Source: Paralvinella palmiformis (lineage: Eukaryota; Annelida; Polychaeta; Terebellida; Alvinellidae). Taken from it: 64,000 bases of DNA. The notes below the pieces were generated by a model. That model had not been told where the DNA came from and did not search any database. It saw nothing but the letters and a program-made list of their open reading frames with translations. Position numbers and translations under genes: made by a program. Numbering within the stretch: position 1 is the first letter of the stretch; each line of letters opens with the position of its first letter. Location: assembly GCA_025642065.1 (NCBI GenBank), contig JAODUP010000503.1, positions 62,001 through 126,000 of the forward strand. The letters run 5' to 3'. Below, in pieces: positions 42,982-53,906 of the stretch.

Positions 42982-43550
42982 TCAACACTTCTTTTTGTTG
43001 GAGAATTTTATAATGTTTTTAATTATTCTTGCTGCTATGTTAGCCGTTTTTGAAAATGGTACCACAAATGGGACAACGTCCTCATTTTGTATAGGTTTTA
43101 TAACATCTTCATATCTTTTCTTATTAAGACCTCCCGGTTCTAATGTATCAGGGTATCTATCCAAAATGTTTCCAGAATTAATCTATTTATCTTGTCTTGA
43201 GTGTATGAACCTGTAGTAGGTAACTGCTCAATCGGAATTAAATCATAACCATCTTTTGAATTAATCGCATTTCTGTGGCCATTCATTCTAACACGAAGTT
43301 CGCTATTACTTTCGCCTACATACTGTTTAGAGCAACGTAAACATTCACAGATATATATTATGTTAGATGAGCTACAATTTAAATTGCCTATTATTCCATG
43401 TGTTTTATTGGTAACTGTACTTGTAATATTGTGACAAGAACACAATATCTCGCATGATCTACATATGTTAATCCCACATGGTTTTGAACACCACTGACTA
43501 TTTGTAGGATTAGTCGGATTAATACGACGTTTATTGTATTTGTAGTTCAC
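42982..43550 (-). pseudogene. Penelope-type GIY-YIG endonuclease fragment with a 1-nt frameshift
   Basis: A 136-codon frame (43140-43550) carries a cysteine cluster at residues 21-39 (C21, C25, C30, C33, C37, C39). A GIY-YIG-type domain follows: Y66-I67 and Y77-V78-G79 forming the paired motif, R86/R88 and H92 in the R-x-R helix, and E127 before FWIDTL. Near 43150 a single-base slip moves the reading into the 42982-43164 frame (DTLEPGGLNKK, then VVPFVVPFSKTANIAARIIK). Zinc-cluster plus GIY-YIG domains of this layout belong to Penelope-like elements. No reverse transcriptase was found nearby, so it is a fragment. It is 5'-truncated with respect to a full element. Confidence 0.75.
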
Positions 43551-43689
43551 AGACAGTTTTTGAATAGATCGTTATACAATGTCGATCCATGACATCAGTT
43601 CGGTAGGCTATATGTTAAAAGAAATCAAGTACCGGTACATGTATATGGGTGGAAAACTTTATTATATATTTGTGTGTGTATGTGATAAT

Positions 43690-44030
43690 AATGTATATGT
43701 ACTAAAGCGCCCTTACTAGCAGGAGCTGTACAAATAATATCTAATATAATAATACCCCAAATAATGTCTATAAAAACCTTGTAAGTGTTTTATAAGATAA
43801 TATTTATTTATCTGTGAAAGCGACCTTGAAAATGTGTGTTTTTAGAAGAGATTAAAGAGAGACGACCCATTTCTGATATCTGCCGGCGACCTATTCCACA
43901 AGCTGGGAGCTGCAACACTAAACGTACAATTACCATATATATATGACTTGAGGCGAGACAATGGTATCTGACTGGATGACCCGAGTTTTCGGGATGACTT
44001 TCTAAGGGACACCAGTTCACACAGGTATTC
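43690..44030 (-). mobile_element. LINE 3'-end fragment
   Basis: Minus strand: a YLCELVS-like start (ICELVSLRKSSRKLGSSSQI), PLSRLKSYGNCTFSVAAPSL-WNR, then SLISKNTHIFKVAFTDK-like end. The 3' UTR carries CTGCTAGTAAGGGCGCTTTA, identical in kind to that at 56865-56885. The same family as 46350-47815, 54540-55510 and 56390-56910. Confidence 0.85.
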
Positions 44031-44082
44031 TGGTAGAAACTCCTAACTTTCCTACTTTTTTGGCTGGCAAAAAAGGTATAGT

Positions 44083-44083
44083 C

Positions 44084-44125
<42 letters not shown>
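44083..44125. repeat. (TAA)n microsatellite
   Basis: About 14 units of TAA. It may be a LINE tail, but orientation relative to the neighbouring fragment does not fit simply. Confidence 0.9.
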
Positions 44126-44128
<3 letters not shown>

Positions 44129-44588
44129 TATTAAAATCAGCAGAAATTGCTAAAAATCGAGTAAATAAAAGCATATATATAAGATAATGTCAACAAAATG
44201 TTTTTAATGTCCTGTTCTGACGATGACTTTATAAAATATTCGTACATCATGAGATTGTTCAATGTGTCAGTTACACCGTCATGGCTAGTGTACTGACTAG
44301 AGTTTAATGGTCTTGATGGCATATGGTGACAAGAATATATAATTAAGCTATCTGAGGTCATGATTTCCCCTTAAAATGCTTCTTTTGGCTTCGAATCAGA
44401 CGTATAAATAAAACAGTTATTTTTTGTTTCTTTTCATATATAGAATGACCAGTACTATTCACGTATATGCAGCTTCCATCTATCATCAGGACATTTAGGC
44501 TACTATTATGAAATAAATTAATACTGAAATATATTGTTCTGAAATAAATAGTTTGACTGATGAATTGTGTTCTTTATTATGATGTGAT

Positions 44589-44628
44589 GATGATGATTTA
44601 TATGTTACGGCCACTTTTGTGTACGTAA
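44589..44628 (-). mobile_element. SINE family 1 tail scrap
   Basis: Only the last ~40 bases (TACACAAAAGTGGCCGTAAC and an ATC-rich tail) are present on the minus strand. Confidence 0.6.
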
Positions 44629-44715
44629 GATATACGTATTTACAATTACGTAAGGAACTTCATCATTACGTTTTAATAACGTAATTATTACATAATATTG
44701 TTATCGGGTATATAG

Positions 44716-44795
44716 AATCCGGTCAATATAGCCCCTCCAATCATTTGCCCCTTGGACTTTATTCCCCTAGGTCTTTTGCCCCATTAGTGCGACTT
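44716..44795. repeat. CCCC-motif terminus-like block
   Basis: Reads CCGGTCAATATAGCCCCTCC, ATTTGCCCCTTGGACTTTAT and TCCCCTAGGTCTTTTGCCCC: short CCCC boxes at intervals like those in the termini at 8783-8813 and 15395-15480. No matching opposite end was found. Confidence 0.4.
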
Positions 44796-46010
44796 TGGTC
44801 ATTGTGAGTGTAAATTAAACAAAAATAAAATCTCACACTTTAATCGCATATTTTATTGTTTCTAATGATTTCATAAACACTTTGCTGGATTAACTTCACA
44901 GGATTGAGAAATAATTTATTTAAAACGGATTGTGTATTCAATGGCATTTAGGCTATCTAACAGTGATCTGGTGCCAGCGAGATGTGAGGAGCACAAAGAA
45001 ATATTTATCTACATGTATATGTTATGGCTTTAATTAATGGCTTCTTTTAAAATCTATAATCATTATTTATTTTGTAACTGTTCTTTTTATTCAGTTTCTG
45101 TCATCAGCAATTGCAATTATGATGATCCCTTGATCCCTTGATCCAGCAAATCCACCTTCCAACACACTATTGTCTGTGACGGATTTAGCTCCATTATAAA
45201 TTACTTTTAATCCAGCAAACTCGTGTTCAGACTCCGACACTTCATTTCGCCAACAGAATGTGGCACTTTAATGTAAAATGACCTCGATAATCCGACAACA
45301 TCTTGCCAACTATTTCCGCTGGTTTAGTCCATGTCATGCAAGATACACCGACATGTTGTCACTAATGGTTAATTAACCCGCACACACGCGATAATTGCTA
45401 TATCCTTGACCATACATACAAGGCCGACACTCGATGCTTCCATTGCCTGTGGCTATCTCATAGCCAATCATAATCATTCATGGCTAATTACAAACACAAA
45501 TGTGTGATATTTCCAATGAGAAGATCATGAGTTACTCTGGTGGACTAAGTGGCACGAATATTTCTTCATTTCTTTGTAATATCTGTAATTAACAAACATC
45601 AAAATGATATGGTCATTTATTGATTGTGTCATAATTGTTGAAAATAAACAAATACCCCCCACACAGAGATACATTATTAGTGTCATTGTGGTTCTAATGC
45701 ATGTTGCATATTATTTTTGTTACATACAATGCCATTTCCTTACGATCTAAAAATGTGTGACATTAACTATCATAGTCAGATTAACGGCTTCACACTGAAT
45801 AAGGGAAGATTCTCAGTTACCAATTTATGTATTATCATTATTATTTTTAATTAATCATGTACCTATTCATTTATTTTATAATTTTTGACCATAGCAAATG
45901 AAAAATATCGTCTCTGATACCAAAAATAACACTTGTGGCATCACCATGGATGCGGATATTATGTTTAATGGGAAAAGTTGTTTCGGCCAGCCTCTTGCCG
46001 TGGTTGAGGT
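44796..46010. other. Unique intergenic sequence
   Basis: No supported gene or repeat was found. Confidence 0.4.
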
Positions 46011-46265
46011 TCTATTCCGGAATTGGAATTGATTTAAAAAAATGGAATTGGAATTTTTGAATTGGAATTGAGAAATTTTGAATTGATATTAAAGTTTCCT
46101 ACAAAACAAACCCACAAATTAATTTACCATTTTTACAACGTTAACACTTACCAATATATTGGAACCAAAATGATCCAGAACTTTGGAATTGGAATTGATA
46201 AATTTGTAACTAGAATTGAATTGGAATTGATAAATTTGATGAGGAATTGACCAAATGGAATTGAC
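46011..46265. repeat. GAATTGGAATTG-rich repeat
   Basis: More than ten AATTGGAATTG-type units in three clusters, ending AATTGACCCCATGTCTGG. An inverted relative is at 63270-63395 (CCAGACATGGGGACAATTC and AATTCCAAAATTGAT). Confidence 0.8.
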
Positions 46266-46349
46266 CCCATGTCTGGTTGAGGTCAAGAAGTTTGCCAACA
46301 AATCTTGTGACTTGGATCCACTGCATACCTCGCTTTTGAACAAATGTAT

Positions 46350-47815
46350 GAACCATTTCTTCCACTGAAAACAACCATTATAAATATGTCAATGAAACAA
46401 GTCATTATGATCTGCTCAAGAGATCAGGGTTGAATAAGGGGGTTATCATCCTATATTTAACCTTCCCTTTATCTATAAAAGTATTGAAACAGTCAGTAGC
46501 AAGGCTTATGGAAGAGCAAAATGACTTCCATGACAATTATCAGGTTGCTTATTCTAAAGTTCATTCAACAGTAATTAACAGCTTTCCAAAAAGTGATATT
46601 GCTGAGGCTCTTTATGAAATATCCAAACTGCATTAACTATCTTTCATTTACTAAAGGAGTTACAATTTCCCTTTTGTCTCAGGTAAAAGGCTTTAACTCG
46701 AATAAAGTTGTACCTCATCGATAGAACACGTACAGTTTGTTTAAAGAAAACCAAATGTTCTTCATTTGGTGTACCACAGGGATCCGTTTTTAAAACCAAA
46801 GAATTAATGTAGCTATTTTAAACCAGTTAGTGAAATTGTTAAATCACACAACACTAAATATAATTTTTATCCCGATGATATTAGAGTCTACATGACTTTA
46901 AAATCGCGTGATAAATGGGAGATTTCATCATCAACTGAAGCTTGTATTGCATACATAAGTAATTGGATGATGAAATTGAACAAGGATAATACCAAATATA
47001 TCGTTTTCTCATCCAAGCAACTTGTGAAAGAAAATGATATTCTTCGCATAAAGAAAGGATCCAGTTACATAAATGATACCATGTCTGAACAATCTATAGG
47101 GCTTATATTGGATAATACTTTGGGAATGGAGAAGCAATTAAAATCCAAAGCTATGTCCTGTTATTATCAAATAAGAGTTAATTTGCAAGAAAAACAATTG
47201 TGAAACATGCAAGACTTTAGTCCAAGCCCTTACAATTTCAAGACTGGACTCTTCAAATACATTGTTATATAAAACTCTTCTTCAGATAACTATGCAAGAT
47301 CCTGTTTCACACATTCACAGTACTGTTTAGAACAGCACCACTATATCTAAGTGATTTGATATATCTAGTATATCTGTGAGACTGCTGCATTATGAGACTT
47401 CTTTGCTTCGGGGGGTGCCAAAAAGTAACAATAATAATAACGTATATTTAATAAAGGGCCCTTACTAGCATTAGCCATTAAAATATGCTGAACAGTGATA
47501 CCCCAAATAATGTGTTTGTAAAAACACATCAAGGAATTTGAATTATAATAACACAGTAATCTTTGCGAGCATCAACTTCCAATCATACTAAAGTTTCTGC
47601 AAGTAATGAAATATTTGGTAAGGTACTTAAAACCCACTTATTTAAATTTGCCTATTTATAATATCTACTAACAAGGGTATTTATGTATCAGATGTGTTTG
47701 CCTTATGTGAACCAGAACATTTATTAATTCTGTTTTCAATGTCAAATGCTTTAGAGAAACTCAAGTTGAATAATACACTATATAAATTACTGTTGTTATT
47801 ATTATTATTAAGTGA
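46350..47815 (+). mobile_element. Degenerate LINE copy (reverse-transcriptase region to 3' end)
   Basis: In order the plus strand gives a remnant of the FPLSIKVLKQSVARLMEEQN region (fingers), DFHDNYQVAYSKVHSTVINS (like FQ-AYRK-HSTETAL), a gap over the catalytic motif, and MTLKSRDKWEISSSTEACIA. WMMKLNKDNTKYIVFSSKQL and SIGLILDNTLGMEKQL follow, then SNEIFGKVLKTHLFKFAYL-stop at about 47590-47660 and an (ATT)n tail at 47790-47812. Stops, frameshifts and a nested insertion (47428-47535) break it. It belongs to the same family as 54540-55510. Confidence 0.85.
47428..47535 (-). mobile_element. LINE 3' tail inserted in another LINE
   Basis: Minus strand carries ATGCTAGTAAGGGCCCTTTA, TTAAATATACGTTATTATTA, matching the 3' UTR at 56865-56910, inside a plus-strand copy of the same family. 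Confidence 0.75.
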
Positions 47816-48168
47816 ATTATTATTCATCAGAAATGAAACAATTCAAGAAACATACCATAAAATTAAATATATGAAAGAAAGTTCATAAAAGAATATTAAT
47901 TTCATTGAAAAGCCTATATGTTGTACTAAATTTATTTTGGTAATAGTTGTGAATGTTCAGTAAAAATTAGCTGCATGAGATAGCCAGCTGTGCGTAGTAT
48001 AAAATGCTGAGAAAAAATTTGTAATCTACTTACAGATAGTGATAAGAACATTTTTAGATACAAATTAAAGCATAGGTTTCAGCACACCTTCATTGTGCAT
48101 CAAACATATCAGTTTAAAGTGTCAGAGTGAACAAGAAGTAGAGCCACTTATTCTTAATCCTTTTGTGA

Positions 48169-48169
<1 letters not shown>

Positions 48170-48199
<30 letters not shown>
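48170..48199. repeat. (TA)n microsatellite
   Basis: About 30 bases of TA. Confidence 0.9.
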
Positions 48200-48201
<2 letters not shown>

Positions 48202-48424
48202 TGATTATTTGTACAAATATTCCTGACTTATGGTGAGCAGTGTAGGTTTCTGTTAGATAATCAATCACATTCCTGTTTTGTTTTATTTCATACTTAAGTA
48301 TAATAAGTAACCGAAAAAAGTTTTTGTTAAAAGGTTAATATTAATTATAATTGCCATGTTTTCATATTATTGACCTACTTAGAAATAAATGTGGGAAGAT
48401 TTTATATTTTATTGGCTCCTCACA

Positions 48425-48700
48425 TTGATTCAGTGTGAATTCAATGTGGAAATCCTGGCGTAATTTCAACGTGGAATTCCTCCGTGCAACCAACTTTCTA
48501 ATATAAGAAAGCTTTCAAATAGAAACGTAAGGTCTTCACGTGGATTGAACGTTGTTTCCGCGTATTCTTGCTGGTTTGGCAGTCCTACCTTTAACAATGA
48601 TAAAATAATCATTACTCTATAATAGAGCAAGCAAAGTTAAGTAGAATCCACACTGAATCCACGTGATGCTCTAATTTTATTTCCATATGTAAATCAGATA
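48425..48700. repeat. Cluster of AACGTGGA/TCCACGT motifs
   Basis: Related 8-12 base motifs occur at intervals in both orientations (TTCAATGTGGAA, TTCAACGTGGAA, TTCACGTGGATTGAACG, AATCCACACTGAATCCACGT). The pattern resembles the palindromic cluster at 42495-42690 in style, not sequence. Confidence 0.55.
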
Positions 48701-50469
48701 TTAGTTGAATCCAGATGATGATTTCCAAGTTAAGATAGTTGTTTCAAAGTTCAACACATAATGGCATTTCAATGTATCTTAGGTTTCAAATCCAGTTCCC
48801 AAGTGTCCAACACGAGCAACTGATGGAAGGGCTTTAGTTTGCGAAAATTTAAACTAACTTGGTTTATAGGAAGGTAATGCATTCCTGCTGTCTGACTGGA
48901 AAAAAACCCTATTAATTTCATCTTATTTTAACATGTTACACGAAATAAATGGGTTTAAACAGTTTTTTCTTTGTTTAACCTGTTGTTGGTTGTCTAAATA
49001 TGAAGGGATATCGATTTATACAAAATAATGATAAGAGTTAGTCAGTGTATTAAAATAATGGGCCAGTTTCACACACACCAACTGTTTTTCCCTTTGTTGG
49101 CGTATTCATTACAGGAGCATTATCAGTGACTGTTAAGTTTAGGCACCTTAAAAAAAATTTCCCATAGACGACTGACCGACCTTTGAGGCCAACTCCACTT
49201 ATTTTTGTATTTCCATTTGTGATATTTCTGCGATTTCTGTCGCCATACTTGGCTCTCAGACTAAATTTACAGCACACGTTTGTTCATGTGCCAGCAAACA
49301 TGGCATTCATCATTCTACAAATCAAGTGCAACAGTTCCATAATAAAATCCTGGAAGGTGCTGAGGAGAAAAATACAATGCTTAGACAAAGGTTTGTTTTC
49401 GTTTTATTTGTTGAACGAATTGTTTTTAGGTATGTTGATCTCTTCGGGATCGGCTCCAGCTATTTTGTTCTCATCTGGGAGTCCTATTTGACTCCTCTGC
49501 ATGGAGGGTATCCTTACTATTTTGATCACCATTTTTCAGAATATGGGAAAGAAGAAATATTTTAAGGAGCCTTCCATCTAAATTATCAGACCATAAACAA
49601 GAGACTTAGATCAGCGAATAAGAACTGCGAATATTCTGCGTCCTCAGAAACAGGCTCTGAGTGTTATATATCATGGACCTAAAAGCAAGAATGCAAACAA
49701 AATGGGTGATTGTTGATGACTAGACAAAATGCCATGATCGTTGATTTATGTGCACCTACACTGACAACATAGAGTTCAGGGCTGCCTAAAATCTTCTACT
49801 GTTAAATCAGATAGACATAGCTTTTTCTACCCCGACTCACAGCTGGAAATAGCATACTCTATGACGAGTTAATGGTGGCGTTAGAATGTACAAGTCCGTA
49901 TTGTAGGGGGGGGATTGAAGTTTTAAAATGTGTACAGTTATAAGGCTTGGTTAAAATGTAGTCTTTAAAATAGTAGAGTAGATTATAAAATAATAAATAA
50001 ATAATTATTCAATTAAATTTCAGTTATATAACCTTCATGTGATTGAATGACTAAGGTAAATAACAAGTATGATTAAATTTGTTAACTATAACCTGAAGAC
50101 ATATACCTGTGACCAAACTGTGTAAATCAAGTGAAGCTTTCTTGTATTTATTTATATGTATAATTTACAGAAGGACATCTGCAGTGTACAAATATAAAGT
50201 GAATGACAGCATGACTTTTTGCACTGATTGTATGCTGCTTTGCTAATATATCCAGAATAACTATGATTTACTTAAAGTATATAATGTTTCTATAATAAAT
50301 TATGTCAGATGTACAGACCACTGCTTTTGTTCATTATACATCCTCTCATTATTATGTCCGATGTATGTGTGGGGAGGGGACATAATTAACACATTTATTA
50401 TGTTTGCATTTATGTATAACTTAATATAAAAACGAAACGATAAGATACAAGATCAAACAAAAGAATAAC
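48701..50469. other. Intergenic sequence upstream of the HAUS7 3' end
   Basis: Frames at 49050-49277 (minus) and 49183-49565 (plus, two overlapping frames) are open but unrecognised. One plus frame reads HHSTNQVQQFHNKILEGAEE, which might be an old transposon protein. No splice evidence supports a gene. Confidence 0.35.
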
Positions 50470-50475
50470 TTTATT
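50470..50475 (-). terminator. Poly(A) signal AATAAA of HAUS7
   Basis: AATAAA on the minus strand ends only 10 bases past the TGA stop (50485-50487). This implies an unusually short 3' UTR unless a more distal site is used. Confidence 0.6.
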
Positions 50476-50484
50476 TGTAGTAAT

Positions 50485-50615
50485 TCAGTCAAGTTTAACA
50501 ATATTTAAAATAATGGAATTGGTTGTAGATTTAGAATAAGATAATTCGGCTCTCACTAATGTGTCTTCTAATATGGTGATGTATTCATTCAGATCTTTCA
50601 GCAACGTGCTGTCAT
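50485..50615 (-). CDS. HAUS7: HAUS7 last exon and stop
   Basis: 131 bases; acceptor ATCTTACAG|AT. Encodes DDSTLLKDLNEYITILEDTL and a Ser-rich C-terminus ending KLD-stop. Confidence 0.85.
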
Positions 50616-53600
50616 CTGTAAGATTGAATAAAAATAACATAAATAATTATACACCCATTCACCCTTTAATGCAGATCCAGTAACCCATTTTATATTCAAA
50701 ATGATGCAAATCTAAAACAACAGCAGAAAATAATGGTGTATAAAGTTGATTACATCACTATGAAGCAACGGATAATCTAATTTAATTATAAATATACTCT
50801 ACAAATCAAGAACAATATAAATATTGCCAGAATCAGCAAGTACTTTCATGACAACTTTTTCACAATATTTATCATTGCCACGATTAATTCTTTCCCACAA
50901 CATCCTTCAGATGCAAATACAACTGACAGTTAGATGTGTTCATTGCTTTATCACTTCACAATAGAATGTCTATACTATGGTCGCTGTTGAAACTGGTCAA
51001 TTATGACCTGGCTGGATTAGATTTGGTTTAGTTTCTTTATATATTTGAAATGTCATACTGAAAAATATAAATAAACAAAGGTTATTCACAGGAAAAAGTA
51101 GGTTTTGTTTAAATTGATTAAAGAATGACCTCATGATGATTAATCTCAATGATTAGTTCACATCTTGTAAGTTATATATCACTTGTTGCTATTATTTCAC
51201 AGTTTTTACTACCTTATCTATTTAAATGACTTGTCCAATTCAATTAGAAATGAAATTATATTCCAAGGTGTCAGCGAAAAAGCATATCATATTTATTCAG
51301 TATATGATTGGTTATTGACATTTTTATCGTACAGCCTCCCTCTCGCCCTTCCTCCCACCCACTTTTATTTAAATTTTAACTAACATGGGATATCAAGATT
51401 ATCTACAGGTACTATTTTTCTTCTATAATTGGTATAATATGTATTCACGGACTTTTTTGTTCTAAGTGGATTGTTCACAAGGATATTTGTTATGTTCTAG
51501 GTTTTCCAGGACACATAAGAACCCTGCTTTTAAAAGTAAAAAACCCATTAATGTCAGATAAGAGTTAATTATTACATTATCTTATCGACATGCTGTTTAC
51601 TTTTCAACTTTTATAATGCTCACTGTTATTGTGAATACTTTATTCTATGTTGCCTAATATACATAATTTATTTGATAAAATACACATGTAATTATCACCC
51701 AGAACAGCACCAAATAAATGCAAAAGATAGGAAGTTGATATATTTACCTGTACACATTTCCATTTTATTAGCCAATGATTTAGCTTTTTCTGACAGATAT
51801 AAGCTGAGCGTTTTATGACTAGATCTCACTGTTCCAACATGAGATAACATCTACAAGGAAATAAACTTTTCGTCAAAGTATACAAATATATATCAGTATC
51901 ACATGTGAATACTAGCTGATAAACTACATTTCTGTGTTGTAAAATGCAATAATATTATAATTATATAATAAATTAGAACAAAATAAAATGTCTCAGACAG
52001 CTGTAACAAGTACTATTGCCTCATTTCCACATCAGATTGTATTAGATGATAATTGATGTTTTACAGCCACTTTTGTGCACATGGTAGATTAAATGGGCCG
52101 AGCGACCTCCAAATGTAATGAAGCGAAGTCAAAGATGAAACAACCTTCAGATATGCCCACGCTGAGATTAAAACACGGGTGGTAGTGATCTGTGGTCCAA
52201 CACCCATGGGGTCCCCCAGACTGTATTAACACATACCTTTGTGAAGTGATCCAGTGGGCCAGAAATCCGTTTGAACGTTGGGCCGATCTCATTGAGCTGC
52301 GGTGGTGTCTGATTACACCACTGGCGGAACTCATTCTCAAAGGAGTAGGAGAAGCCAATAAGGATCTGCGACAGTTCTGAGAGTACCAAACGTAGTGTAC
52401 GCTGAACATTGTCTATATTTTGTGGATCATCTGTTGGTTGAGTATACTTGATGTAAACAGAAAACATCCAATAAAAATAACAATATCACTATCATTAAGT
52501 AGCATAATATGCCCATCATTCTGAATAATAATTTGTATATTCATCTAGATAATAAACATAAATATTTATTATTATTGTGCCTTTGGATATTTCTCCCTGA
52601 TGTGATGCTGCATCAAGTGTAAATTACAGTCATAGAATAAAAATTTGGTCACATTATCATTTATGCCTATAAATAAAATATGATATGTTAAATTTAAGAA
52701 AACACTAGTCTGACTTTCTGCACTCAAATAACCAAAGTCAATCAATTGCTATTATAGAAATGTTAAAAGAAATGCGATGACCAAGAAATGTGTTTAATAT
52801 GAGGATAATTTGCTGTAAATAGTCTACTCAGCTCATATAATATGGATACAGACAGAAGATGTGGTTGATTAGGCCATTAAAGGAAGTACCACAATGGATG
52901 ACTTGTTAATGATTGAGTACATAGTGTCAGAATCTCCCTTACATGTTGCCTTAGTTGTGCCAGTATTTCTTCTTGCCTGGCCAAATCTTTGCCAATCTCA
53001 TCAACAGCTTCTTGTAATTTGGATATTTCTGGCAATTCCAACCTGGAAAAATATATTTTTACTCCTTGTTTAATATAGTAGTTACAAAATTTCATGTAGA
53101 AAACATTCATCCATTAACACCCATCTTCCTAGAAAAGGTTTATTGGCATCAATTTCCAAAAAAAAGTGCTTAGACTATTTCTCAAGTAGACACTGACATT
53201 CCCAGATATGTTCGGCATACATCACCATTAAAAAAGATTTCTTCGCAGATTAGGATATGCCTCAGAAAAAGAACAATTGCATTTATCAAGTTTATCTCCA
53301 GATTAACAAGAAATAATACATCAACCAAATCAGAAATAACTAACAAGTATATAATTATATCTGGATTTGGAGGATAGATGTATCATGAATCATTAATGAT
53401 AATAATTATTTTTATTGTGATAACGTGTACTAAAATTGAAATCCACAAGATTGAGCTGTTTTAGTTATACCAAAATGTTCTTGTTGCATCAAACCACACA
53501 ATACAAATTATAAATAAGAAATTACTTACTGTGCCTGTTCTCCTCTCTCTGTCCTCTTATGGGACTCTATATCTAATTGTTTTGTTATATCTGGTGGAAG

Positions 53601-53863
53601 GAATTTGGCTTCTGAACTCAACACCAAACTTAACTTCTCCTGTGCTGCCAAACTGTCCATAAAGTGGCAATCAGAGTAGAACTGCTCCTTGACACTGGTA
53701 CCTTTGCTGAATAAATATACAAAAGAAATGATATGATAGCTGAGACTAGATTATGTCAAACAAAAATGAGTTTCTGCTAAGTTGGTAATACATGTATTGA
53801 AATATATTAAGTTAGCATTACATATTGAAATGTATTATGGCTGTAATGACTGCACTGAGGTAA

Positions 53864-53906
<43 letters not shown>

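Noticed and set aside
44083..44125. (TAA)n as tail of the LINE fragment at 43690-44030
   Set aside because: That fragment is on the minus strand with its own 3' UTR at the low-coordinate end, so this tract is on its 5' side.
49183..49565. Plus-strand gene (102 and 79 codon overlapping frames)
   Set aside because: The frames overlap each other, no domain is recognised and no splice sites extend them. Possibly transposon remnants.
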